Below are positions 1-6,331 of a DNA stretch of 6,732 nucleotides, one piece after another (position 1 is the stretch's first letter; the number at the start of each line of letters is the position of its first letter). The DNA is from Spirochaetales bacterium (lineage in GTDB: Bacteria; Spirochaetota; Spirochaetia; DTKZ01), in the NCBI GenBank assembly GCA_017998025.1, contig JAGODW010000080.1:1-6732 (forward strand), written 5' to 3'. Under the pieces are notes generated by a model, which had not been told where the DNA came from, did no database searches, and saw only the letters and a program-made list of their open reading frames with translations. Made by a program: the position numbers and the translations under genes.

Positions 1-173
1 AGGCAGGGGTATCCCCCGGGGTGATCCGGTGGTGTGAGAGCTGGATGTTCCGCGGGCGGGTGTTTCTTAGCCGCTTCCCCCTGCCACGGCCCTTGCTGGA
101 TGTGTGGCTACGGATGCAGGAAACCCCACTATCGCAAAAACGTCCGTACCTGCCCCAGTATGCCTTACAGTAA
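1..173 (+). CDS. C-terminal end of an unidentified protein (5' end outside window)
   Basis: An open frame enters from the left edge (first full codon at 3) and stops at TAA 171-173, leaving the last 56 residues of a protein. The tail is rich in Arg, Trp, Pro and Leu: it contains WMFRGRVFLSRFPLPRP, then LLDVWLRMQ, and ends in YLPQYALQ. The mix of buried aromatics and spaced arginines looks like real protein, and the other two forward frames read less naturally here. I do not recognise the family. The first 120 bases are about 66% GC by hand count, clearly above the genes downstream. No terminator hairpin follows it. It lies on the same strand as the regulator gene, which begins 88 bases further on. 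The reading frame is likely real; the function is unknown. Confidence 0.55.
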   Translation, partial: AGVSPGVIRWCESWMFRGRVFLSRFPLPRPLLDVWLRMQETPLSQKRPYLPQYALQ

Positions 174-222
174 CTTAGTTATCACACCCCCAAGCTTCGT
201 GACACTACCGAAAGGATACATC

Positions 223-251
223 TGGACAGAACATATGCCGAACTTTATAAT
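223..251 (+). promoter_or_regulatory. Sigma70-like promoter overlapping the start of the CRP-like regulator gene
   Basis: TGGACA (223-228) matches 5 of 6 bases of the -35 consensus. It is followed by a 17-base spacer and a perfect TATAAT (246-251). Transcription would start near 257-259, only a few bases before the ATG at 262. This argues against the upstream ATGs at 235 and 250 as starts for transcripts made here. The resulting mRNA would be leaderless or nearly so. The match is seen in the sequence; its activity is inferred. Confidence 0.6.
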
Positions 252-261
252 GAGAGAAAGT

Positions 262-885
262 ATGAAGGACAATCTTCTATTTGAAAAATACGGACATAAT
301 ATACCCGCAGGGACTGTTCTATTCCAGGAAGGTGATGAAGGGAACGAAATGTTCATCATCCAGGAGGGGAAGATCCGGATCAGCAAATCCATTGGAGAAA
401 AGGAGCATGTTATTGCCATCCTGGGCAAAGGAGACTTTTTTGGAGAAATGGCTCTTGTAAACCGAATCAAACGTACTGCTACGGCTCAGGCAGTTACCGA
501 TGTTCGCCTCCTTAGCTTCGACCGGCAGGGTTTCCGAAGCATGATCGAAAAGAACTCGAAAATCGCGATGAATATCATCGATAAGCTATGCCGAAGGCTT
601 CAGCAGGCAAATATGCAGATCCAGCACTTAAAGCGAAAAAATGCAGGCGCCCTTATTGCTCTAAACCTGTACTATGCCTTTGAAAGCACATCTAAGGAAC
701 TTCTCTCCTACGAAAAAACCCTGGAAGAAATATCCCTTTCCCTGGAAACACCTTTGAACGAAGTAGAAGAAACGGTTCGTAAGCTGGAAGAGACAGAAAT
801 CCTAAAACGGGAAGGGAATGGTCTTCGGCTGTTAAATCTTGAGGGATTGAAAGCAATGTCCGAAACTTCGCCTGGAAAGATTTAG
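262..885 (+). CDS. CRP/FNR-family cyclic-nucleotide-binding transcriptional regulator
   Basis: This 207-residue protein has the two-part CRP layout. Residues about 8-98 form a cyclic-nucleotide-binding beta-barrel with IPAGTVLFQEGDEG early on. The phosphate-binding cassette is GDFFGEMAL (57-65) followed by KRTATA (70-75). The Glu (62) and Arg (71) used to bind cyclic nucleotides are both present, so it may bind cAMP or a relative, though this is not proven. Residues about 100-125 form the long dimerisation helix. The rest fits a winged helix, with a helix-turn-helix near 153-180 (EEISLSLETPLNEVEETVRK). The frame stays open upstream to an ATG at 34, but that extension overlaps the preceding gene and is Cys-rich and unlike the family. 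ATG 262 has GAGAG at 252-256 and agrees with the promoter at 223-251; ATG 235 (216 residues) is the alternative. It lies 57 bases before glmS on the same strand. Its targets are unknown. Confidence 0.85.
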   Translation: MKDNLLFEKYGHNIPAGTVLFQEGDEGNEMFIIQEGKIRISKSIGEKEHVIAILGKGDFFGEMALVNRIKRTATAQAVTDVRLLSFDRQGFRSMIEKNSKIAMNIIDKLCRRLQQANMQIQHLKRKNAGALIALNLYYAFESTSKELLSYEKTLEEISLSLETPLNEVEETVRKLEETEILKREGNGLRLLNLEGLKAMSETSPGKI

Positions 886-911
886 AATCCAGGTCTCGAA
901 CGGGGTATACT
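881..911 (+). promoter_or_regulatory. Possible weak promoter for glmS
   Basis: TATACT at 906-911 matches 5 of 6 bases of the -10 consensus and would start transcription about 25 bases before the glmS ATG. The best -35 partner is TTTAGA (881-886, 4 of 6), but its 19-base spacing is long. The -35 also overlaps the regulator's stop codon. No terminator separates the two genes, so readthrough from the regulator promoter is equally possible. Confidence 0.3.
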
Positions 912-942
912 TACACAATAGGCTTAATCATGAGGTGAATTC

Positions 943-2769
943 ATGTGTGGAATTATTGGATACTGCGGACCGGGGAAAACTACAGAAATTCTGGTAGAAG
1001 CCCTGAAACGTATGGAATACCGTGGGTACGACTCTGCTGGTATTGCTGTAGCGGACGGGGCAGGTACCTTAACGGTGGTAAAACGAAAGGGGAAAATCTC
1101 TGACCTGCAAAAGATTGTTCCTTCTGACCTTCAAGGATCCTATGGAATCGGACATACTCGCTGGGCAACCCACGGAGAAGTAACGGATATCAACGCGCAT
1201 CCCCACGTAAACTGTACAGGCGATATCGCTATTGCTCATAATGGAATCATCGAAAATTACGCTGCTCTTAAGGAAAAACTTATTTCTGAGGGGCATCTGT
1301 TTCGCTCAGAAACAGATTCCGAGGTTATTGCTCACCTTGTCTCTACCTTTTACGAGGGAGACCTTGAACTGGCGGTGAAAAAGACCTTGAAACTTTTGAA
1401 AGGCACGTATGGGATTGTTTGCATCCATGCAAAGGAGCCAAACAAGATCGTAGGAGCCCGAAATGGGTCTCCCCTGATTTTAGGAATCGGAAACAAGGAG
1501 ATGTTCCTGGCCTCTGATGTTACTGCCATGATCGCCTATACGAAGCAGGTGATTTATCTGGAAGACGGAAATGTTATTACCATCACCCCGGAGAGATACA
1601 AGCTTACAGACGGGGCAGATAAGATTTTAGATCGAAAGATCGACAACATATCCTGGGAATTGGAAGAAATTGAGAAAGACGGCTACTCCCATTTTATGGA
1701 AAAGGAAATCTTTGAACAACCGGAATCTATCAAACGGGCCATACAGGGTCGTATCGACAAAGACTATATGACGGCTAAGTTCGGCGGTTTGAACATGACC
1801 AACGGGGAGCTTTTAGCCATTGAACGCATAAAAATCATAGCTGCCGGAACATCCTTCCATGCTGGTTTAGTAGCCTCGTATCTTATGGAATCTCTCGCCC
1901 GAATTCCCTGCTCGGCTGAGCTTGCTTCGGAACTCCGGTACCGGAACCCTATCGTAGAGCGAAACACCCTTTATTTCGCCGTGTCTCAATCGGGGGAAAC
2001 CGCAGATACTCTCTACGCCATGCGGGAGCTGAAACGGAAGGGTGCCCGGGTGCTGGGTATCTGTAACGTAGTTGGCTCCACCATCCCCCGGGAATCGGAT
2101 GGCGGTATCTACATTCACTCAGGCCCGGAGATTGCAGTAGCCTCTACAAAGGCTTTTACTAACCAGCTGGCCGTATTTTATCTCTTCACTCTATTAATCG
2201 CCCGTATGCGGGATATGTCCTTTGAAGCAGGAAAAAACTTTATCGAACAGATGGAACAGCTCCCGGACCTGATCGCTCAGATCCTTAAAGTGAATGATCA
2301 TATAAAGAACCTTGCCCGAAAGTATGCCGTATACCCCAACTTCCTTTTCCTGGGAAGGGGTCTTAACTACCCCGTAGCCCTGGAAGGAGCACTTAAACTA
2401 AAAGAAATCTCCTATATCCATGCAGAAGGGTACAGTGCCGCAGAAATCAAACATGGGCCTATCGCCCTGATCAATGAACAGACTCCCAGCATTTTTCTGG
2501 TTCCAGATGATATGCTTCGGGAAAAGGTCATCTCCAACATGAAAGAAGTAAAAGCCCGCCGCGGTAAAGTAATTGCCCTGGCTGTAGAGGGGGATGAGGA
2601 AGTGGGGAGGATAGCGGATGATTGCATCTATATTCCTCGAGTGTATGAATACATGTATCCCTTCTTGATGGTGGTTCCTCTCCAGTTGTTTGCTTACCAC
2701 AGCGCCCTGGTCCTTGGACACAACGTAGACCAGCCTCGAAATCTGGCTAAGAGTGTAACGGTGGAATGA
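943..2769 (+). CDS. glmS: Glutamine-fructose-6-phosphate aminotransferase (isomerizing), glucosamine-6-phosphate synthase
   Basis: GlmS converts fructose-6-phosphate and glutamine into glucosamine-6-phosphate in the cytoplasm. This is the entry step to UDP-GlcNAc, peptidoglycan and other envelope sugars. The protein has 608 residues, essentially the usual length. It starts MCGIIGYCG, with Cys2 as the nucleophile freed by Met removal. The class II glutaminase domain (about 1-240) shows YRGYDSAGIAV, GHTRWATHG, NAHPH, AHNGIIENY (Asn100-Gly101 oxyanion hole) and SETDSE. Two SIS sugar-isomerase domains follow: AAGTSFHAG (300-308) and VSQSGETADT (347-356), then VASTKAFTNQ, FLGRGLNYPVALEGALKLKE and AEIKHGPIAL. 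Glu488, His504 and Lys603 stand where the isomerase residues do in the E. coli enzyme, and the end DQPRNLAKSVTVE is classic. A good Shine-Dalgarno, GAGGTGA (932-938), sits five bases before the ATG. The 57-base upstream gap is too short for a glmS ribozyme. The stop overlaps the next gene's start as ATGA. Confidence 0.98.
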   Translation: MCGIIGYCGPGKTTEILVEALKRMEYRGYDSAGIAVADGAGTLTVVKRKGKISDLQKIVPSDLQGSYGIGHTRWATHGEVTDINAHPHVNCTGDIAIAHNGIIENYAALKEKLISEGHLFRSETDSEVIAHLVSTFYEGDLELAVKKTLKLLKGTYGIVCIHAKEPNKIVGARNGSPLILGIGNKEMFLASDVTAMIAYTKQVIYLEDGNVITITPERYKLTDGADKILDRKIDNISWELEEIEKDGYSHFMEKEIFEQPESIKRAIQGRIDKDYMTAKFGGLNMTNGELLAIERIKIIAAGTSFHAGLVASYLMESLARIPCSAELASELRYRNPIVERNTLYFAVSQSGETADTLYAMRELKRKGARVLGICNVVGSTIPRESDGGIYIHSGPEIAVASTKAFTNQLAVFYLFTLLIARMRDMSFEAGKNFIEQMEQLPDLIAQILKVNDHIKNLARKYAVYPNFLFLGRGLNYPVALEGALKLKEISYIHAEGYSAAEIKHGPIALINEQTPSIFLVPDDMLREKVISNMKEVKARRGKVIALAVEGDEEVGRIADDCIYIPRVYEYMYPFLMVVPLQLFAYHSALVLGHNVDQPRNLAKSVTVE

Positions 2770-3272
2770 AGGGAATCGCGAATTCTTCCAATAGGGGAGG
2801 AATACCAGGTACCCTGATTCTATTAGCACTGTTCCTGGGAAGGTTTTTCTTTCCTGTATGCTCCTTTCCCCAAACCCAGGAAAAAGGGAAAGAAAACCAG
2901 GCTGTTTTCGTTCGAGGACCCGTGATAGGAAAGGGGCTTCCGTTCCTGGGCCCTAACGTTATTCCCTACGAAAAGGGAGAGTATGAGTACCAGGGCACTT
3001 CTATTACCGTATATTTTATCCGCAGATCTCTTCCGGTTCTGGAATCGTGGACTCCCGTACAATGTGGTAGGAATGTTCTTTATCAGATCCGGCAGGACCT
3101 TCCCGAAGGGCTTATAGCCCTTTCTCCAAAGGGATTTAGCCTTCTTTTCCTCCTCTCTCCCATACCCTGGCGCTGTACATTCATTGAGGCTTTCCTCAAC
3201 CGTTTTACCAGTTTTTTTCAAAACCTGGGTCCCGAAGAATCTCCCTTTCCTGCATTCATCGAAATAAGATAA
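2766..3272 (+). CDS. Small secreted or membrane-anchored protein of unknown function
   Basis: This 168-residue protein matches no family I recognise. A hydrophobic stretch (about 15-33, TLILLALFLGRFFFPVCS) after Lys2 and Arg10 looks like a signal peptide or N-terminal anchor. Cys32 in FFPVC is a poor lipobox, and Arg26 inside the hydrophobic core is unusual. The next stretch is polar (QTQEKGKENQ), as expected after export. The body has short beta-like segments (GEYEYQGTSITVYFIRR), one more cysteine pair (Cys100, Cys137) and a hydrophobic run at 124-132, ending in FPAFIEIR. Its ATG overlaps the glmS stop as ATGA. The nearby GGTGG lies too close to act as a normal ribosome site, so translation probably depends on ribosomes finishing glmS. 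That coupling is the main support for the gene. The opposite strand also has an open frame here (2823-3221), but it lacks such support. Confidence 0.6.
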   Translation: MKGIANSSNRGGIPGTLILLALFLGRFFFPVCSFPQTQEKGKENQAVFVRGPVIGKGLPFLGPNVIPYEKGEYEYQGTSITVYFIRRSLPVLESWTPVQCGRNVLYQIRQDLPEGLIALSPKGFSLLFLLSPIPWRCTFIEAFLNRFTSFFQNLGPEESPFPAFIEIR

Positions 3273-3325
3273 TTCGCGTAAACCACCCTTTTATAGATCA
3301 AATTTCTTTCGCCGATACTACTAGT

Positions 3326-4465
3326 ATGAAAGTATGGGAGAGATCTATCCGGTTCTGTCGGATTCTACCCCTTCTACTAGGGGCTATGTTCTGCCTTTCA
3401 GAGACCTTGTATGCTCAAGATCTAAGTATTACCCCTCAAGATCTGAGGATTGAACTCAGTGTGGAAGGCGGTTACCACCTGTGGATTCGCAAAAAACCAG
3501 AAATTGCTTCCGTGCTGCTTACAGAATCTACCGAAGATCCGGCTCGTAAAGTAGCAAGTTTTGCCTATCGATCAAAAACCTACAATCCCTACAACGGAGA
3601 CGAGATACGTATTTTAAACGGAGAAGTTCTTTCTCCCGGGCCAGGGCGGTACTTTTTGGTAGACTCTACCCCGGAACCCGATGAAAGCTTTGGCTTATCT
3701 TTTCATATTTTCATTCCCTATGTTTTAGAGTATGGGTATCCGTGGAGCAGGCAGGGAGAACTGCAGGTAGTAGATGGTACGTTTCTTAATATCCGTGCAT
3801 TTGTAAAACCTTACGCAGATTACACCGGACCGTTTCAAGATAACCCCTTTGTAGTTAGAATCGTTCAACGCCCTATAGCCTTACCCCGGGTTAAAAAGAT
3901 TATGCCTGATATAAAGGAAGAACTAACCCGTCTGACAGAAGAAACAAAGGGAGAAACGTTTGAATCCACTGGTGAGAAGGACATTGTAGATACTATCGCT
4001 TCAATTATAGATAAACAAAAAGGGAAGAGCCTCGACCTGGTTATAGCCCTCGACACCACTCAGAGCATGGAAGACGATATCCCCCACATTCGGAAACTGT
4101 TGGTTCCAATGGTGGCTGAAAGAATTAAAGGATATGATCCCCTCCGTATCGGATTGACCGTATACCGGGACTACATGGAAGAGTACATAAGCCGGTCGTA
4201 TCCCTTTACTTCAGACCTTGCCACTATTCAGCGAATGGTGGACTCTGTCCGAATAGCCGGAGGAAGAGATATCCCTGAAGCTGTTCATGAAGCAGTCTAT
4301 GCGGCGATACACAACTACAAATGGGAAGCAGAAAACCGTGTAATCATTGTTATTGGCGATGCACCTCCGCATCCCATTCCCCGGGGAAAAATTACAGAAG
4401 AGATGGTAAAACAGGATGCAGAAGAACAGAGCATCCTGGTATATATGATCATCCTACCCCATTAA
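3326..4465 (+). CDS. Secreted von Willebrand factor A domain protein
   Basis: A 379-residue protein with a classical signal peptide: basic N-terminus, hydrophobic core (about 12-24, RILPLLLGAMFCL) and a likely signal peptidase I cut after LYA (30), before QD. It probably acts in the periplasm or at the surface. Residues about 31-190 form an unidentified, beta-rich region with many aromatic and Gly/Pro residues (GGYHLWIRKKPE, SKTYNPYNGDEIR, HIFIPYVLEYGYPW). A charged linker (about 195-235) leads to a C-terminal VWA domain. The domain keeps a full MIDAS metal site: DTTQS (Asp243, Thr245, Ser247), GGRDIPEA (Asp315) and IGDAPPHP (Asp345). Such domains bind a divalent metal and usually mediate protein-protein contacts. 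There is no C-terminal transmembrane anchor or LPXTG motif; the protein ends in YMIILPH. No Shine-Dalgarno is visible before ATG 3326, but no in-frame start exists further upstream before a stop. It follows the glmS-linked secreted gene by 53 bases and may share its transcript. Confidence 0.85.
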   Translation: MKVWERSIRFCRILPLLLGAMFCLSETLYAQDLSITPQDLRIELSVEGGYHLWIRKKPEIASVLLTESTEDPARKVASFAYRSKTYNPYNGDEIRILNGEVLSPGPGRYFLVDSTPEPDESFGLSFHIFIPYVLEYGYPWSRQGELQVVDGTFLNIRAFVKPYADYTGPFQDNPFVVRIVQRPIALPRVKKIMPDIKEELTRLTEETKGETFESTGEKDIVDTIASIIDKQKGKSLDLVIALDTTQSMEDDIPHIRKLLVPMVAERIKGYDPLRIGLTVYRDYMEEYISRSYPFTSDLATIQRMVDSVRIAGGRDIPEAVHEAVYAAIHNYKWEAENRVIIVIGDAPPHPIPRGKITEEMVKQDAEEQSILVYMIILPH

Positions 4466-4480
4466 GGAGGCGGATTTTTT
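4451..4480 (+). terminator. Imperfect intrinsic terminator for the left-hand gene block
   Basis: ATCC (4451-4454) pairs with GGAT (4472-4475), and CCCC (4457-4460) pairs with GG-A-GG (4466-4470, one bulged A). A small internal loop separates the two stems. The hairpin loop is ATTAA (4461-4465), and five Ts follow at 4476-4480. The loop contains the stop codons of both converging genes. There is no T-run on the minus-strand side, so it should work for the plus strand only. The folding was done by hand. Confidence 0.5.
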
Positions 4481-4914
4481 CCTATATTTTCAAGTTTCGT
4501 TTTCTCTTCGATTTTTTTCAGTACTTTCTCTGCCAGTATGCGAGGCCATTGCGGTACCGCAAGAGGATTTTCAAATTTTTTGTACGTTTCCAGCAGGTCG
4601 AGGAATAATTTTTTCGATTCCTCATATTGCCCTTTTTTATAATGAATAAAGGCTATTTCGTACCGCGCAGCAAGCACATTGGGGGTATCGTCAGGGAATC
4701 TCTCTAAGAAGGTTTCATAGTATACCAACGCATTGTCCCACCGATAGTTATCCGATTCTTCCTGAGCCCTCTGAAAAAATTGCATTTGAGTGAGACCTTC
4801 AGGGATCACCGGCGGTGGGGAGGTACACGCAGTAAACGAACTAATAAGGAAAATCAATCCTAGGAAACCAATTAAAAGACATACACCGAATCGCCTATAC
4901 TGCATCGATTGCAT
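4462..4914 (-). CDS. Small TPR-repeat lipoprotein, BamD/YfiO-like
   Basis: From the ATG at 4914 this encodes 150 residues. A basic N-terminus (YRRF) and hydrophobic core (GVCLLIGFLGLIFLISS) lead to FTAC, a relaxed lipobox that would lipidate Cys30. The mature part begins TSPPPVIPEG, a proline-rich spacer. Two TPR-like helical pairs follow, about 43-75 (RAQEESDNYRWDNALVYYE, then FLERFPDD) and about 80-113 (LAARYEIAFIHYKKGQYEES). The repeat style resembles the first repeats of BamD/YfiO, the outer-membrane assembly lipoprotein. BamD is clearly longer, with about five repeats, so this is a short relative, not a confident BamD. The tail is Lys-rich and ends PPP. The frame extends to an ATG at 5016, but that would overlap the divergent gene. 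The site AGGA lies 8 bases before ATG 4914, which fixes the start; ATG 4905 is a weaker option. Its stop overlaps the VWA gene's stop. Confidence 0.82.
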   Translation of the reverse strand: MQSMQYRRFGVCLLIGFLGLIFLISSFTACTSPPPVIPEGLTQMQFFQRAQEESDNYRWDNALVYYETFLERFPDDTPNVLAARYEIAFIHYKKGQYEESKKLFLDLLETYKKFENPLAVPQWPRILAEKVLKKIEEKTKLENIGKNPPP

Positions 4915-5002
4915 AGAATGAATCCTACCATACAATATACTTACGGAGCAAGGTTGACTTTTCCTGTGTCTTCTGGTCATAGTACAGAAACGGAAAAGGT
5001 AT
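4915..5002. promoter_or_regulatory. Divergent promoter region between lipoprotein and amidohydrolase genes
   Basis: These 88 bases must hold the promoters for both outward-reading genes. On the plus strand, TTGACT (4954-4959, 5 of 6 for -35) is followed after 18 bases by CATAGT (4978-4983, 4 of 6 for -10), giving a leader of about 13 bases for the gene at 5003. On the minus strand, TATATT (4939-4934) is a possible -10. It has no good -35 and sits very close to the ribosome site, so it is doubtful. I see no clear operator palindrome. Confidence 0.4.
4921..4929 (-). promoter_or_regulatory. Ribosome binding site fixing the lipoprotein start
   Basis: Read on the minus strand this is GGTAGGATT. 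Its AGGA core lies 8 bases before the ATG at 4914-4912. It supports the 150-residue lipoprotein start over the open frame's furthest ATG at 5016. Confidence 0.6.
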
Positions 5003-6331
5003 ATGCCTAGACTCATCGAAAGTACAAAACGCAGAATTGAAGAACTCTTTTCTCAACTGGAAAAGATTGGCAACCTGGGGACTTCCCGAGAACAAGGTTT
5101 TTGCCGAGCCGCGTGGTCTGACGAAGAGACCCGGGCCATGAAGTTGATACAAGCTACCGCAGAGAAAGCGGGGATGAAGAGTTCCTGGGATGGGATAGGG
5201 AATCTATTCCTTTCCACCCCCGCCCCTGCTTCAGAAACGGTACAGGCTGGATCTCACCTGGATACCGTACCTCAGGGAGGAAACTACGACGGAGCTGCAG
5301 GGGTTGTTTGTGGCCTGGAAGCCATTCTCCAGCTAAAGCCTATGTGGGACAAACTAAAGCGACGGATTGAGCTGGTTGTCTGGCGGGGAGAAGAGTCTGC
5401 CTGTTATGGAGCCGTATGCAAGGGGAGCCAGGGGGCCTTCGGCCTGAACGATCCTGCTATTTTAGAGCGCACCTTCCAGGGACAAACCCTGGAACAGGCG
5501 ATTCGTTCCCAGGGGTTCGACCCCTCCTTTATCCGGGAGAGGAAACCCACCCTGGACCAGAATCGGATCGATTCCATCACCTCACATCTTGAGCTCCACA
5601 TCGAACAGGCAAAACGGCTGGAAACAGACGGAATACCTATCGGAATTGTTTCCAGTATTCGGGGAACCGTACGACTTCGAGTCCAGGTCTTTGGAGAAGC
5701 AAACCATTCTGGCGGTACTCCCATGGGAATACGATACCGAAAGGATGCCAACCTTGCCATAGCGTACATGCAGGTAGCCCTCCAGGAGGAATGCTCCTAT
5801 GCCCTGGAGAAAGGGTACGATCTTGTTCAAACGGTAGGGGTGATCAATTCGGATGAAGATTTTAATAAAAAAAACCCCGAGGTGTTAGAGAATGCGTTGA
5901 CCAAGGTGAGCCCCTATGGGTACTTCACCCTGGACATCCGAAGCAACGATTCCCGGTTTCTCTCCGAGTACACGGAAACGGTGAAAACGATTTTGAATAA
6001 AAAAGCAGAGCGGTACAATGTCGGGATACAGATCGATCGGCTGCTTTCCCTCGAACCCGTGGAACGGCTCGATCCTCAGGTTCAGGAAGTGCTGGAAAGC
6101 TCCTGCAGGGACTTAAAGATTCCCTACCTGGTCATGCCTTCCGGGGCTCTGCACGATGCGGCAGTAGTTGCAGGTATTCGGAAAACTTCAGGGGAACGGA
6201 TCCCCGTGGGGATGATCTTTATCCCCTGTAAGGACGGAATCAGCCACAACCCGGCAGAGTACGCGAATTCTCAGGATTTAGCCCGGGGGGCACTGGTACT
6301 GTCCAATGCCCTTTACCGGCTTGCCCGATGA
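5003..6331 (+). CDS. M20-type amidohydrolase, N-carbamoyl-L-amino-acid hydrolase / allantoate amidohydrolase family
   Basis: A 442-residue cytoplasmic enzyme (no signal peptide) of the two-metal family that cleaves N-carbamoyl amino acids, allantoate or ureidoglycolate-type amides. Length is slightly above the usual 400-420. Metal and catalytic motifs appear in order: GSHLDTVPQGGNYDGAAG (83-100; His85, Asp96), WRGEES (Glu130, Glu131), LELHIEQ (His199), GEANHSGGTPMG (dimerisation/substrate region, 231-242), FTLDIRS, SGALHDAA (His384) and GISHNPAEY (His415). After the Glu pair many relatives carry a Ser-Arg-Phe-like sequence; here it is SACYG, so the substrate pocket may differ. For that reason I give no gene symbol and no exact substrate. 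GGAAAAGG (4992-4999) precedes ATG 5003, and the family's N-terminal motifs fit this start. It is divergent from the lipoprotein gene. It converges on a Liv-type binding-protein gene 37 bases after its stop, hinting at linked nutrient uptake and breakdown. Confidence 0.9.
   Translation: MPRLIESTKRRIEELFSQLEKIGNLGTSREQGFCRAAWSDEETRAMKLIQATAEKAGMKSSWDGIGNLFLSTPAPASETVQAGSHLDTVPQGGNYDGAAGVVCGLEAILQLKPMWDKLKRRIELVVWRGEESACYGAVCKGSQGAFGLNDPAILERTFQGQTLEQAIRSQGFDPSFIRERKPTLDQNRIDSITSHLELHIEQAKRLETDGIPIGIVSSIRGTVRLRVQVFGEANHSGGTPMGIRYRKDANLAIAYMQVALQEECSYALEKGYDLVQTVGVINSDEDFNKKNPEVLENALTKVSPYGYFTLDIRSNDSRFLSEYTETVKTILNKKAERYNVGIQIDRLLSLEPVERLDPQVQEVLESSCRDLKIPYLVMPSGALHDAAVVAGIRKTSGERIPVGMIFIPCKDGISHNPAEYANSQDLARGALVLSNALYRLAR

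Noticed and set aside
33..48. CRP-like operator half-site TGTGA
   Set aside because: The second half expected after six bases (TCACA) is missing, and the site lies inside the upstream gene.
1..234. Structured RNA (tmRNA, RNase P, SRP RNA or cobalamin riboswitch) in the GC-rich left end
   Set aside because: None of the conserved core motifs of these RNAs could be found. The stretch to 173 reads well as protein.
34..261. N-terminal extension of the CRP-like regulator, rich in cysteine (possible metal or redox sensor)
   Set aside because: It overlaps the preceding gene's better reading frame, lies upstream of the strong promoter at 223-251, and is unlike the family's usual start a few residues before the binding domain.
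886..942. glmS ribozyme in the glmS leader
   Set aside because: Only 57 bases separate the genes, far less than the ribozyme needs, and no ribozyme core is visible.
2398..2829. Minus-strand open frame of 143 residues opposite the 3' end of glmS
   Set aside because: It lies almost wholly within a fully conserved coding region on the other strand and has no recognisable domain, so it is a shadow of glmS.
2823..3221. Minus-strand open frame of 132 residues opposite the secreted protein
   Set aside because: It has no ribosome site or family features. The plus-strand gene has the ATGA overlap with glmS and a plausible export signal.
4321..4608. Plus-strand open frame of 95 residues across the VWA gene end
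   Set aside because: It is out of frame with the VWA domain and antisense to the lipoprotein gene. It has a low-quality aromatic and basic composition.
4915..5016. Longer N-terminus for the lipoprotein from ATG 5016
   Set aside because: It would overlap the divergent amidohydrolase start and bury the signal peptide behind 34 extra residues. ATG 4914 has a well-spaced ribosome site.
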